Assembly (NCBI RefSeq): GCF_000295095.1
Contig: NZ_JH806633.1
Coordinates: 237,025 to 301,024, forward strand
Source of the DNA: Actinomyces timonensis DSM 23838
GTDB taxonomy: Bacteria > Actinomycetota > Actinomycetes > Actinomycetales > Actinomycetaceae
Reading direction: 5' to 3'
Length of the DNA: 64,000 nt
Part shown: positions 17,140-25,532 of the stretch, in pieces
Layout: the number at the start of each line of letters is the position of its first letter
Position numbering within the stretch: position 1 is the first letter of the stretch
Position numbers and translations under genes: made by a program
The notes under the pieces: model-generated
What the model saw: the letters and a program-made list of their open reading frames with translations, nothing else
What the model was told of the DNA's origin: nothing
The model's database searches: none

Positions 17140-17372
17140 GATTCCGGTGCCATCGCAAGGAAAACACGGAGCCTGACCAACACGACATGTCCGGGTCCCC
17201 ACTGCCCGATCAGTGAGTCAAGACACGGGTTTTCCCTGACATTGCAACGAAAAACCCGTGTCCGACCAACACAGAATGTCCGGGGATGAACTCAGGGCGA
17301 ACCGACTCAAGCCCCGAGAAAACCCCGCGATTCCAACGAAAAACAGGCCTCAAACCAACACAAAGTGTCCTA
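17140..17372. repeat. Three degenerate 89-bp tandem repeats
   Basis: ACCAACAC occurs at 17176, 17265 and 17354, and TGTCC at 17188, 17277 and 17366, both exactly 89 bp apart. Each unit also contains a CAA(C/G)GAAAA tract about 20 nt earlier. In the middle unit, GACACGGGTTTT (17222-17233) and AAAACCCGTGTC (17251-17262) are a perfect 12-bp inverted repeat with a 17-nt loop. The units lie beyond the rpmB terminator. Confidence 0.75.
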
Positions 17373-17386
17373 TAGGCCCATGACGA

Positions 17387-17414
17387 AGGCCGCCGCCCCG
17401 TGGGGCGACGGCCT
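17387..17414 (-). terminator. rpmB terminator hairpin
   Basis: AGGCCGCCGCCCC (17387-17399) pairs with GGGGCGACGGCCT (17402-17414), with one mismatch and a 2-nt loop. It lies 32 nt downstream of the rpmB stop on the minus strand. Confidence 0.7.
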
Positions 17415-17445
17415 CGATCATGAGCCTCGGCGGGCGGGCGCGCAC

Positions 17446-17637
17446 TCAGACGTTGCGCGTGACCTTGCCGGCCTTGAGGCAGGACGTGCACACGTTGAGG
17501 CGCTTGGGGGCGCCCTTCACGAGCGCGCGCACACGCTGGATGTTGGGGTTCCACCGGCGGTTGGTCCGCACGTGGGAGTGCGAGACGCTCTTGCCGAAGA
17601 TGGGGCCCTTGCCGCAGACGTCGCACACAGCAGCCAC
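17446..17637 (-). CDS. rpmB: Large ribosomal subunit protein bL28
   Basis: The 63-residue L28 family protein begins AAVCDVCGKGPIFGKSVSHS and contains TNRRWNPNIQ. The first CxxC (CDVC) and the second (CTSC, about 50-53) are both present, so this is the zinc-binding C+ form. The GTG start at 17637 has AGGAGAG upstream. It is divergent from the FakA-like gene and followed by a strong hairpin. Organisms with C+ L28 often carry a zinc-independent paralogue elsewhere; none is visible in this window. Confidence 0.97.
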   Translation of the reverse strand: MAAVCDVCGKGPIFGKSVSHSHVRTNRRWNPNIQRVRALVKGAPKRLNVCTSCLKAGKVTRNV

Positions 17638-17881
17638 GGATCTCTCCTGATCTTCCTTGCTTCAACGCTGGGGCCTCCTCGGCCCCGCGCCAGGTCTTAC
17701 CGCCCGAGGCCGAGCCTCAGGCAACCAGGACACAATAGCGGAACCGCGCGTCAGGCCCCAACCAGCGCCGGCGTGGGCTCAGGCACATGGCGACGGTACC
17801 CTTGCCCCAGGCACCGCACCGTGGACGGGCCGCGCTCGGCCGGGCGCACCAGGAAGAACGCAGTAGGAAGAAGGGGAAGGC

Positions 17882-19687
17882 ATGGGACCACTCGCCACCG
17901 ACCAGGGCCCCGCGCCCCGCCTGGACGCCCCCGCCCTGCGCCGCTGGCTCTCTCTCGCGACCGGCATCGCCGAGCGCTCCCGGAACCTCGTCGACTCCCT
18001 CAACGTCTTCCCCATCCCCGATGCCGACACCGGAACCAACGTCCTTCTCACCCTGCGCTCCGCCCTCGACGCCGTCGCCCTCCTGCCACCAGGTGCCGAC
18101 GCCGCGCAGACCAGCCGGGCCATCGCCGACGGCGCCATCCGGGGCGCCCGCGGCAACTCCGGGCTCCTCGTCTCCCAGGCCCTCGCCGCGCTCGCCGAGA
18201 CCTGCGCGAGCGCCCCCGATCCCGCCGGGCTGCGCCCCGTCGAGCTCGTCCACGCCCTGGAGCAGATGGCCTCCAGCACCTGGTCCGCCGTCTCCCGGCC
18301 CGTCACCGGCACCCTGCTCACCGTGGCCGCCGACGCCGCCTCCTCGGCCCGCGACGCCCTCGCCTCCGCAGGGCCCCAGCAACCCGCCACCCCCGTCCTC
18401 ATCGCCATCGCCGCCGCCCTGGGCGCCCAGGAGAGCGTCGTCGAGACCGGGGGGCTCGGCCACGGCCCCGTCGACGCCGGCGGCGCCGCCCTCATGCTCC
18501 TGCTCACCAGCCTCGCCGACACCCTCGACACCGTCAGCCTCCCCGTGGGCCCGGGCCCCGCCCCCAGTCCGGCCACCGACGTCGCCCTCCAGATGCTCAC
18601 CGACCTCGCCGCGGGCGGCGCCACCCACCAGGGCTCGGGCGCGGACGCCGAGGGCATGTCCACCGGCGAGTTCGAGGTCATGTACCTCCTGGAGGCCACC
18701 AGCGCCCAGGCCGAGCGCCTGCGCGCCACCCTGGAGCGCATCGGCGACTCCGTGGGCGTCGTCGGCACCCCCGACGCCCTCGGCGTGGGCCTCTTCCAGG
18801 TCCACGTCCACACCGACACCCCCCGCGCCGCCCTGCCCAAGACTGGCCGCGCCCGCCAGATCTGCGTCCACCACCTCCACGCCACGCCGCTCATCGCCCC
18901 GGCCGACGAGCCGCCCGCCCCCTGGCTGGAGGCCGGTGGAGGGGACAGCCACGTCGTCTCCTTCGAGCGCCTCGCCGCGCGCCGTGCCCGCCGCAGCGCC
19001 AGCGGCCCCGCCCCGCGCCCCGCCCATCCGCGCACCACCCCGCGCATCGGCGTCATCGCCTGCACCCGCGCCCCCGGCCTCATCGAGCAGCTCGCCCGCG
19101 CCGGGGCCGCCGTCGTCCTCGACCCCCGGCGCGAGGGCATCAGCCGGGCCGCCGGCGACCTCGGCGCCGACGAGGTCATCGTCCTTCCCTGTGACGACGA
19201 CGCCACCACCGCCGCCCACGAAGCCGCCCGCACCCTCGCCGCCAGGGCCGCAACCGCCACCGGCGGGGGAGAGGGCACCCACCTGACCATTGGCGACACC
19301 GACGACGAGGCCCAGGTCCTCGCCGCCACCGTGGCTCTCGCCGGTCAGGTCGAGCGGGACGGCGCTCAGATCGGGGACCTCGCCCGCCGCGCCTGGCGCG
19401 CCGCCGCCCACGTGCGCACCACCGCCCTCAGCGGCGCCGCCGCCGAGCCCGACGCCGTCGCCCGCGCCGTCGCCGCCTCACTGCGGGCGGATGACGAGAT
19501 CCTCACCGTCATCCTCGGGCGCTCCGCCCTGCCCGACGTCGGCTTCATGGCCCGCGAGGCCGCCGCCCGCCCCACCGGCGCTGTCAGCGACCCCTACGGC
19601 GGCGAGGGCGACGGCGGCGACGCCATCGAGGTCATCGTCCTGGCTGGCGACCAGCCCACCCCCGACGTCCTCCTCGCCTTCGAGTGA
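17882..19687 (+). CDS. DAK2-domain protein, fatty-acid kinase FakA-like
   Basis: A 601-residue YloV/FakA-like protein. The N-terminal DAK2 (Dha kinase nucleotide-binding) domain spans about 15-215, with the metal-binding DADTGTNV, GARGNSG and GGLGHGPVDAGG loops. A middle domain begins near EFEVMYLLEA, and a C-terminal DegV-like region begins near RIGVIACTRAPGL. FakA phosphorylates fatty acids presented by a FakB (DegV) partner; no FakB gene is in this window. GAAGAAGGGGAAGG precedes the ATG. The neighbouring recG is the usual actinobacterial partner and overlaps by 4 bp. The linker (about 360-385) is longer and more Arg/Ala-rich than in Firmicute FakA. Confidence 0.88.
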   Translation: MGPLATDQGPAPRLDAPALRRWLSLATGIAERSRNLVDSLNVFPIPDADTGTNVLLTLRSALDAVALLPPGADAAQTSRAIADGAIRGARGNSGLLVSQALAALAETCASAPDPAGLRPVELVHALEQMASSTWSAVSRPVTGTLLTVAADAASSARDALASAGPQQPATPVLIAIAAALGAQESVVETGGLGHGPVDAGGAALMLLLTSLADTLDTVSLPVGPGPAPSPATDVALQMLTDLAAGGATHQGSGADAEGMSTGEFEVMYLLEATSAQAERLRATLERIGDSVGVVGTPDALGVGLFQVHVHTDTPRAALPKTGRARQICVHHLHATPLIAPADEPPAPWLEAGGGDSHVVSFERLAARRARRSASGPAPRPAHPRTTPRIGVIACTRAPGLIEQLARAGAAVVLDPRREGISRAAGDLGADEVIVLPCDDDATTAAHEAARTLAARAATATGGGEGTHLTIGDTDDEAQVLAATVALAGQVERDGAQIGDLARRAWRAAAHVRTTALSGAAAEPDAVARAVAASLRADDEILTVILGRSALPDVGFMAREAAARPTGAVSDPYGGEGDGGDAIEVIVLAGDQPTPDVLLAFE

Positions 19688-22074
19688 GCCCCGAGGAAGC
19701 GCCCATGACCCCGCGCCCCTCTCCCGGCCCCGCCAGCGCGCCCGGCCCCCGCGCCACCAGCCGCCCGCCCGGCTCCGTCCCATTCCTGCTCCGGCCCCTC
19801 GACAAGGTCCTGGGCAAGCGCACCGCCGACCAGCTCGCCAAGCAGGGCGCTACCACCGTCGCCGGGCTCCTGCGCCTCCTGCCGCGCCGCTACGACACCT
19901 GGGGCGAGCTCACCGACCTCGCCACCCTCGCCGAGGGCGAGCAGGCCACCCTCCAGGCCGAGGTCGTCCGCTCGGCCTCCCGCCGCACCCGCTCCGGCCG
20001 GCCGCCCGCCATCCTCGAGGCCACCGTCACCGACGGCAGCGGCCTCATGGACGTCGTCCTCTTCGGGGCCCCCGGGCTCATGAGCGCCTACGCCGCCCAG
20101 CTCGCCCCGGGCTCCACCGTCCTGCTCAGCGGGAAGGTCGGCATGCGCCAGGGCCGGCGCCAGCTCGCCAGCCCCCGCTTCCAGGTCCTCACCGACCTCG
20201 ACGACGCCGAGCGCGAGGCCCTCCTGGCCCGCCCCGTCCCCATCTACCCCGCCACCGACGCCTTGCCCTCCTGGCGGGTCGCCAAAGCCGTGCGCACCAT
20301 CCTCGACCAGCTCGGCCCCGACGACGTCCCCGACCCCATCCCCGACGAGCTGCGCCAGGCCGAGGACCTCATCGACGCCCTCACCGCCTACCAGTGGGTC
20401 CACACGCCCCAGGATGCCTCCCAGTGGAAGGCCGCCAGGGCCCGCCTGCGCTACGAGGAGGCCCTCGTCACCCAGACCGCCCTCGCGCAGCGCCGTGCCG
20501 AGCACGCCGCCAGCCGCACCGCCGTCGCCTGGCCCGAGCCCGAGGCGAGCGGCAGCCTGCGCGCCGCCCTCGACGACTCCCTGCCCTTCACCCTCACCGA
20601 GGGCCAGAGGCGCGTCGGCGACGAGCTCGCCGCCGCCCTGGGCTCCACCACCCCCATGCAGCGCCTCCTCCAGGGCGACGTCGGCTCCGGCAAGACCCTC
20701 GTCGCCCTGCGCGCCATGGCCCAGGTGGTCGGCGGGGGAGGGCAGGCCGCCCTCCTGGCCCCCACCGAGGTGCTGGCCGCCCAGCACCGCGACTCCCTCG
20801 CAGCGCTCCTCGGCCCCCTGGCCAGCGCCGGCACCCTCGAGTCCTCCCTCCTCACCGCCCCCGGGGAGCCGCCCGCACCCACCACCGCCCTCCACCTGCT
20901 CACCGGCTCAACGCCCGCCCCCGAGCGGCGCCGCATCCTCGCGGCGCTGGCCGGAGGCGAGCCCGGCATCGTCGTCGGCACCCACGCCCTGCTCTCCGAG
21001 ACCGTCCAGATGCCCTTCCTCGGCCTCGTCGTCGTCGACGAGCAGCACCGCTTCGGCGTGGCCCAGCGCGACGCCCTGCGCGAGCGCCCCGGCATCACCG
21101 ACCCCGCCACCGGACAGGTCCGCACCCCCCACCTGCTCGTCATGACCGCCACCCCCATCCCGCGGACCATCGCGATGACGGTCTTCGGGGACCTGTCCAC
21201 GAGCGTGCTGGACGAGCTGCCCGCCGGGCGCAGCGCCGTCGAGACCTTCCTCGTGCCCTGGGAGCGGCGCTCCTGGGTGGAGGGCCTGTGGCGCCGCGCC
21301 GCCACCGAGATCGCGGGCGGCGGCCGGGTCTACGTGGTCTGCCCGCGCATCGAGGCCGGCGACGACGGCGCCGAGGACGCCCCGGAGCCGCTCGCGGCCG
21401 GGGCGGGGGCGGACCTGCTCGACGGCCTCGCCGGGGGAGGAGAGGGCGCGCCCGCCCGGCCGCTGGCCGCCGTCGAGGACTGGGCCGAGCGCCTCGCCGC
21501 CGAGCCCGCCCTGGGCGGGGCCGGGGTCGGAGCCCTCACCGGCCGCATGACCTCGGCGGAGAAGGACGCGGCCATGCGCGCCTTCGCCTCCGGGGCCGCG
21601 CCCGTGCTCGTGGCCACCACCGTCATCGAGGTCGGCGTCGATGTCCCCGAGGCCACCATGATGGTCATCCTCGACGCCGACCGCTTCGGCCTGTCCCAGC
21701 TCCACCAGCTGCGCGGGCGCGTGGGGCGTGGTGAGCGCCCCTCGGTGTGCATGGCCGTCACCGGGGCCGAGGTCGGCTCCCCCGCCTACCACCGGCTGCG
21801 GGCCTTCGCCTCCACCCTCGACGGCTTCGCCCTGGCCGAGGCCGACCTCGAGCTGCGCAGCGAGGGCAATGTCCTGGGCGCCGCGCAGTCCGGGCGCCGC
21901 AGCGACCTCGACCTGCTGCGGGTGCGCCACGACGCCGCCCTCATCGAGCGCGCCCGATCCCAGGCCGAGGCCATCATCGCGGCGGATCCCGGGCTCGCCC
22001 GGCACCGCGCGCTCGCGGCCGCCATCGCCGACCGCCTCGACGACGAGGCCCAGGCCTACCTCGAGCGCTCCTAA
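19684..22074 (+). CDS. recG: ATP-dependent DNA helicase RecG
   Basis: RecG remodels stalled replication forks and Holliday junctions. The 796-residue protein has an N-terminal wedge/OB region (RYDTWGELTDLATLAEGEQ), Walker A GDVGSGKTLVAL (about 338-349), the DEQH box VVVDEQHRFG, motif III MTATPIPRT, and C-terminal helicase motifs TTVIEVGVDVPEA and QLHQLRGRVGRG. GTG 19684 overlaps the stop of the FakA-like gene (GTGA); ATG 19705 is an alternative. An acidic, Gly-rich insertion near 560-590 (GDDGAEDAPEP) is not conserved. It is convergent with rsmD, 21 bp apart. Confidence 0.96.
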   Translation: MSPEEAPMTPRPSPGPASAPGPRATSRPPGSVPFLLRPLDKVLGKRTADQLAKQGATTVAGLLRLLPRRYDTWGELTDLATLAEGEQATLQAEVVRSASRRTRSGRPPAILEATVTDGSGLMDVVLFGAPGLMSAYAAQLAPGSTVLLSGKVGMRQGRRQLASPRFQVLTDLDDAEREALLARPVPIYPATDALPSWRVAKAVRTILDQLGPDDVPDPIPDELRQAEDLIDALTAYQWVHTPQDASQWKAARARLRYEEALVTQTALAQRRAEHAASRTAVAWPEPEASGSLRAALDDSLPFTLTEGQRRVGDELAAALGSTTPMQRLLQGDVGSGKTLVALRAMAQVVGGGGQAALLAPTEVLAAQHRDSLAALLGPLASAGTLESSLLTAPGEPPAPTTALHLLTGSTPAPERRRILAALAGGEPGIVVGTHALLSETVQMPFLGLVVVDEQHRFGVAQRDALRERPGITDPATGQVRTPHLLVMTATPIPRTIAMTVFGDLSTSVLDELPAGRSAVETFLVPWERRSWVEGLWRRAATEIAGGGRVYVVCPRIEAGDDGAEDAPEPLAAGAGADLLDGLAGGGEGAPARPLAAVEDWAERLAAEPALGGAGVGALTGRMTSAEKDAAMRAFASGAAPVLVATTVIEVGVDVPEATMMVILDADRFGLSQLHQLRGRVGRGERPSVCMAVTGAEVGSPAYHRLRAFASTLDGFALAEADLELRSEGNVLGAAQSGRRSDLDLLRVRHDAALIERARSQAEAIIAADPGLARHRALAAAIADRLDDEAQAYLERS

Positions 22075-22095
22075 GAGCGCCCCGCGCCCTTTGGT

Positions 22096-22671
22096 CTAAT
22101 CCGAGTCCTCGCCGGAGGGCTCGGCGAACCAGACGGTCGTCTCGCCGTACTTCTTGGACGCGAAGCGGCGCAGGCCCGCGGGCCAGTCCGGCTCGCCCGA
22201 GCGCGTGGCCCGCTCGACGACGACCACCGCCCCCTCGGCCAGCCACGGGTCCCGCTCGCGCGCCAGCGGGGCGAGGATCTCGGACAGGGCCGCCGAGTCC
22301 ATGCCGTAGGGCGGGTCGATGAGCACGAGGTCCACCGGCGCCCCGGCGGCCCCGGCCAGGTAGCCGGCGGCGCTGGCCTTGACCACCCGCACCCCGGCCA
22401 GCCCCAGCGAGCGCGCGTTGCGCTGGCACACGGTCACCGCGCCCTTGGCGGAGTCGACGAGCGCCACCTCGGCGGCCCCCCGGCTCGCCGCCTCCAGCCC
22501 CAGGGCGCCCGAGCCCGCGCACAGGTCCAGCACGCGGGCGCCGTCGAGAACCCCCAGGTGCTCCAGCCGGGAGAACAGGGCCTCGCGCACGCGCTCGGAG
22601 GTGGGGCGCGTCCCCGCCGCCGGCACCTCGATCCGCCGCCCGCCAGCGCTGCCCGCCACGATCCTCGTCAT
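22096..22671 (-). CDS. rsmD: 16S rRNA (guanine(966)-N(2))-methyltransferase
   Basis: RsmD methylates G966 of 16S rRNA. The 191-residue protein starts MTRIVAGSAGGRRIEVP, has the SAM-binding DLCAGSGALGLEAASRGA (about 47-64) and the catalytic motif IDPPYG. Its usual partner coaD is divergent, 108 bp away. The start at 22671 is supported by TAGGCT 7 nt upstream, giving another leaderless candidate; the longer open frame upstream runs antisense to coaD and is discarded. Confidence 0.95.
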   Translation of the reverse strand: MTRIVAGSAGGRRIEVPAAGTRPTSERVREALFSRLEHLGVLDGARVLDLCAGSGALGLEAASRGAAEVALVDSAKGAVTVCQRNARSLGLAGVRVVKASAAGYLAGAAGAPVDLVLIDPPYGMDSAALSEILAPLARERDPWLAEGAVVVVERATRSGEPDWPAGLRRFASKKYGETTVWFAEPSGEDSD

Positions 22672-22678
22672 GGGCCGG

Positions 22679-22684
22679 AGCCTA
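22679..22684 (-). promoter_or_regulatory. -10 box, probable leaderless promoter of rsmD
   Basis: On the minus strand TAGGCT ends 7 nt before the ATG at 22671. No Shine-Dalgarno sequence is seen. Confidence 0.5.
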
Positions 22685-22767
22685 CGCGACGCCCCGGCCG
22701 CAGGGGCCCTCGTGGGCCCGCTCGGGTCCTCCCGGCGCGCGTCCCGCACGCGCGCCAGCCCCGCCGC

Positions 22768-22773
22768 TAGCGT
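22768..22773 (+). promoter_or_regulatory. -10 box, probable leaderless promoter of coaD
   Basis: TAGCGT ends 6 nt before the ATG at 22780, back to back with the rsmD promoter. Confidence 0.5.
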
Positions 22774-22779
22774 GGCACC

Positions 22780-23337
22780 ATGTCCGTGCTGTCCGCGCCG
22801 TCCGAGCCCGCCCCACCGTCCCCGCCGGTGGCGCCCCACACGAGCGCCCTGGCGGTCTACCCGGGCAGCTTCGACCCCATCACCCTGGGCCACGTGGACA
22901 TCGTCCGCCGCGCCGCCGCCCTCTTCGACGAGGTCATCCTCGGCATCGCCCACAACGCGGCCAAGACCGGGCGCCACCTGCTCGACATCGACACCCGCCT
23001 GCGGCTGGCCCGCGACGCCGTCGAGGGCATCAAGGGCGCTCGCGTCGAGATCATCCCCGGCCTGCTCGCCGACTTCTGCCGCGAGCGCGGCGCCAGGGCC
23101 ATCGTCAAAGGACTGCGCCACGGCACCGACCTCGACGCCGAGGCGCCCATGGCCCTGGCCAACCGGGAGCTCGGCGGGCCGGAGACCGTCCTGCTCATCG
23201 CCTCCCCGGCCCACGCCCACGTCTCCTCCTCCCTGGTCAAGGACATCGCCTCCTACGGCGGGGACGTCACCCCCTACGTCCCGCCCGCCGTCGCCACCGC
23301 GCTCGCCCAGCGCCTGGCCGCCACCCCTGGGCCCTGA
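22780..23337 (+). CDS. coaD: Pantetheine-phosphate adenylyltransferase
   Basis: CoaD adenylates 4'-phosphopantetheine, the penultimate step of coenzyme A synthesis. The 185-residue nucleotidyltransferase has the T/HxGH motif in YPGSFDPITLGHVDI (about 27-41), GLLADFCRERGA, VKGLRHGTDL and the ISSS-like loop HVSSSLVKDIA. The first ~22 residues are a Pro/Ser-rich extension not found in the family. ATG 22780 is preceded by TAGCGT and is probably leaderless. The sepIVA-like gene follows 57 bp downstream. Confidence 0.97.
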   Translation: MSVLSAPSEPAPPSPPVAPHTSALAVYPGSFDPITLGHVDIVRRAAALFDEVILGIAHNAAKTGRHLLDIDTRLRLARDAVEGIKGARVEIIPGLLADFCRERGARAIVKGLRHGTDLDAEAPMALANRELGGPETVLLIASPAHAHVSSSLVKDIASYGGDVTPYVPPAVATALAQRLAATPGP

Positions 23338-23394
23338 CCCCGCCGCCCGGACACCCCAGACCGCCCAGCCCGACCCATCCTGAAGGACTCAGCC

Positions 23395-23940
23395 GTGACC
23401 AAGCCGCACGACGCGTCAGACGACCTCCTCGACATCCTCGACGCCCTCGACGAGCTCATCGCCACCGCGCGCTCCATGCCGATGAGCGCCTCGGCGATCG
23501 TCAACCGCGACGACGCCCTCGACCTCATCGACCGCGCCCGCCGCTCCGTGCCCACCGCCATCCACCGCGCCCAGGCGATCGTCGCCGACGCCGACGCCGT
23601 CCTGGCCCGCAGCCACGACGAGGCCGAGCGCATCGTCGTTCACGCCCACGAGGAGGCCGAGCAGATCGTGGCGGGGGAGAACATCGTGCGCATGTCCAAC
23701 GACCGCGCCGATGAGATCATCGCCGCCGCCGAGGAGCGCGCCTCGGCCCTGCGCCGGGGCGCCGACGAGTACTCCGACCGCTCCCTGGCGACCCTGGAGG
23801 CCGAGGTCGCCAAGATCTCCGAGCAGATCCGATCCGGGCGCGAGGTCCTCGCCTCCCGCCTGGGCGCCTGGGACGGCATCATCGGCGGCGGGGACGCTGA
23901 TTCGGCTGCCTCCGCCGACTCGCGCCGCTCGTCCTGGTGA
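23395..23940 (+). CDS. SepIVA-like coiled-coil septation protein
   Basis: A 181-residue, highly charged, almost entirely helical protein. It has DDLLDILDALDELIATARSMPMSASAIVNRDD near the N-terminus, then a long Ala/Glu/Arg coiled coil (about 60-165; AHEEAEQIVAGENIVRMSND). The position just before DUF177 and rnc matches mycobacterial sepIVA (Rv2927c), a DivIVA-domain protein needed for septation and polar growth. Family assignment rests on the coiled coil, the N-terminal motif and synteny. The start is GTG 23395. It probably acts at the cytoplasmic face of the division site or cell pole. Confidence 0.75.
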   Translation: MTKPHDASDDLLDILDALDELIATARSMPMSASAIVNRDDALDLIDRARRSVPTAIHRAQAIVADADAVLARSHDEAERIVVHAHEEAEQIVAGENIVRMSNDRADEIIAAAEERASALRRGADEYSDRSLATLEAEVAKISEQIRSGREVLASRLGAWDGIIGGGDADSAASADSRRSSW

Positions 23941-24046
23941 GGCGGCCCGCGCGAGGGGCGCTTCTCACGCTGGCGCGCAGCGCCGGGGCGCGCGAGGAGC
24001 GCCGCCGGGCGAGTACATTCGGCGCATTCGCACTCCTGGAGGAATC

Positions 24047-24604
24047 ATGACTGGACTCGTCGTCGACATCCTCGACCTTCCGCCGGCCATCGGCGCCACC
24101 AAGCAGATCCACCTCGACCTTCTCGCCCCCGAGGACCTGGGGACCGAGCTCATCGGCGCCGAGCCCGGCAGCCCGCTCGTCGTCGACGCCACCCTGGCCT
24201 CGATGGAGGACGGCGTGCTCGTGCGCGGGCGGGCCCAGGCGCATATCCATGGCGAGTGCGCGCGCTGCCTGACCGACCTCGACGAGGACCGCGAGATCGC
24301 CTTCGACGAGCTCTACCTCCTGCCCGACAAGGCCGCCGAGGCCCGCGCCGATGAGGAGGACGAGGAGGCCGACGACCTCTTCGTCACCGGGGAGACCACC
24401 CTCGACCTCGAGCCTGCCCTGCGCGACGCCCTCATCCTGGGCCTGCCCATGCGCCCCCTGTGCCGCCCCGACTGCGCTGGCCTGTGCTCCCAGTGCGGGG
24501 AGCGGCTCGACGACCTGCCCGCCGACCACCACCACGAGTCCATCGACCCCCGCTGGGCCGCGCTGTCCGGGCTGCTGCCGGACACCGATGGGGAGCAGGG
24601 CTGA
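24047..24604 (+). CDS. DUF177 (YceD-like) protein
   Basis: A 185-residue YceD/DUF177 protein with the conserved C-x-R-C centre GECARCLTDLD (about 68-78) and a second cysteine group CRPDCAGLCSQCG (about 143-155), a likely zinc site. In bacteria it is linked to rRNA and 50S biogenesis and normally precedes rpmF; here rnc follows directly, with ATG overlapping the TGA. GGAGGA lies 4-9 nt before the ATG at 24047. TACATT near 24015 may be a promoter. The acidic stretch ADEEDEEADD near residue 105 is expected for the family. Confidence 0.9.
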   Translation: MTGLVVDILDLPPAIGATKQIHLDLLAPEDLGTELIGAEPGSPLVVDATLASMEDGVLVRGRAQAHIHGECARCLTDLDEDREIAFDELYLLPDKAAEARADEEDEEADDLFVTGETTLDLEPALRDALILGLPMRPLCRPDCAGLCSQCGERLDDLPADHHHESIDPRWAALSGLLPDTDGEQG

Positions 24605-25398
24605 TGGGGCGCCGCATCCCGCCGCCGGCCCGCGACGACGTCGAGACCCTCCTGTTCCGCTGGGGCGAGGGCATCGACCCCGAGCTGCTCGACCTCGCCC
24701 TCACCCACCGCTCCTGGGCCCACGAGAACGGCGGCCTGCCCACCAACGAGCGCCTGGAGTTCCTCGGCGACTCCGTGCTCGGCATCATCGTCACCGAGCG
24801 CCTCTTCCGCGCCCACCCCGAGTCCCCGGAGGGCCAGCTCGCCAAGATGCGCGCGGCCACCGTCTCCGAGCCCGCCCTGGCGGCCGTCGCCCGCGACCTG
24901 GGCCTGGGGGAGTTCATCAAGCTCGGCAAGGGGGAGGCCCTCTCCGGGGGGAGGGACCGCGCCTCCATCCTGTCCGACACCGTCGAGGCCCTCATCGGCG
25001 CCACCTACCTGACGGCCGGGCTGGAGCCCACGCGCGCCGTCGTCGAGAGGCTCGTCTCCCGCTTCCTGGCCACCGCCCGCACCCGCGGCGCCGGGCTGGA
25101 CTGGAAGACCAGCCTCCAGGAGCTCACCGCCGCCCACTCCATGGGGCTGCCCTCCTTCGAGGTCGAGGGCGTCGGCCCGGACCACAACCGCTCCTTCTCC
25201 GCCCGCGCCATCATCGACGGCGTGGCGATGGGCGAGGGAGAGGGCCGCTCGAAGAAGATCGCCGAGCACGCCGCCGCCGAGGCCGCCTACGCCACGATCC
25301 TGGCGGCCAAGGGCGATGGCGGCCTGGACCTGCCCGGTGTCAACGACGCCCTGCGCGAGGACCTGGCCAACCACGGCCAGCGCGAGCCGCTGCGCTGA
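24604..25398 (+). CDS. rnc: Ribonuclease III
   Basis: RNase III cleaves double-stranded RNA during rRNA maturation and turnover. The 264-residue protein has the catalytic signature NERLEFLGDSVLG (about 48-60), DTVEALIGATYL carrying the second acidic cluster, and a C-terminal dsRNA-binding domain (about 175-245; DWKTSLQELTAAHSMG, SKKIAEHAAAEAAY). ATG 24604 overlaps the DUF177 stop (ATGA-type coupling). The expected rpmF (L32) gene between DUF177 and rnc is absent. A 10-bp tandem repeat begins inside the last codons. Confidence 0.97.
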   Translation: MGRRIPPPARDDVETLLFRWGEGIDPELLDLALTHRSWAHENGGLPTNERLEFLGDSVLGIIVTERLFRAHPESPEGQLAKMRAATVSEPALAAVARDLGLGEFIKLGKGEALSGGRDRASILSDTVEALIGATYLTAGLEPTRAVVERLVSRFLATARTRGAGLDWKTSLQELTAAHSMGLPSFEVEGVGPDHNRSFSARAIIDGVAMGEGEGRSKKIAEHAAAEAAYATILAAKGDGGLDLPGVNDALREDLANHGQREPLR

Positions 25399-25430
25399 CC
25401 GCCGCTGACCGCCGCTGACCGCCGCTGATC
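25391..25430. repeat. 10-bp tandem repeat at the end of rnc
   Basis: GCCGCTGACC-type units at 25391, 25401, 25411 and 25421; the first and last differ by one base each. The rnc stop codon falls in the first unit and later units repeat TGA out of phase. Confidence 0.8.
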
Positions 25431-25437
25431 TCCTCCC

Positions 25438-25454
25438 CGCGCGCCCGGCGCGCG
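25438..25454. terminator. GC hairpin downstream of rnc
   Basis: CGCGCGC (25438-25444) pairs with GCGCGCG (25448-25454) around a CCG loop, 40 nt after the rnc stop. There is no U-tract, so the terminator role is tentative. Confidence 0.35.
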
Positions 25455-25519
25455 ATCGCGGGCGCCGACAGCCCCACGGGCATCCGGCCGCACGTGTGAC
25501 GTAGGTCCTCAGACGCTGC

Positions 25520-25525
25520 TAATCT
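25520..25525 (+). promoter_or_regulatory. -10 box, probable leaderless promoter of DevR-like gene
   Basis: TAATCT ends 7 nt before the ATG at 25533, a near-consensus -10 with no Shine-Dalgarno sequence before the start codon. Confidence 0.55.
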
Positions 25526-25532
25526 CGGGCAC

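Larger units (their letters stand above)
16220..17386. other. 1.17-kb region without a convincing gene, rich in repeats
   Basis: Open frames of up to about 240 codons exist on both strands, but they overlap one another, have low-complexity Arg/Pro/Ala composition and no recognisable domain, so I call no gene. The region contains three repeat clusters listed separately (16391-16515, 16816-16964, 17140-17372). It begins with an AT-rich stretch (16219-16275) following the 2H-phosphoesterase stop codon and ends at the rpmB terminator. Confidence 0.6.

Noticed and set aside
16244-17141. Several open frames in the repeat island on both strands
   Set aside because: Mutually overlapping, Arg/Pro/Ser-rich, built partly from the repeats, and without credible ribosome binding sites or domains.
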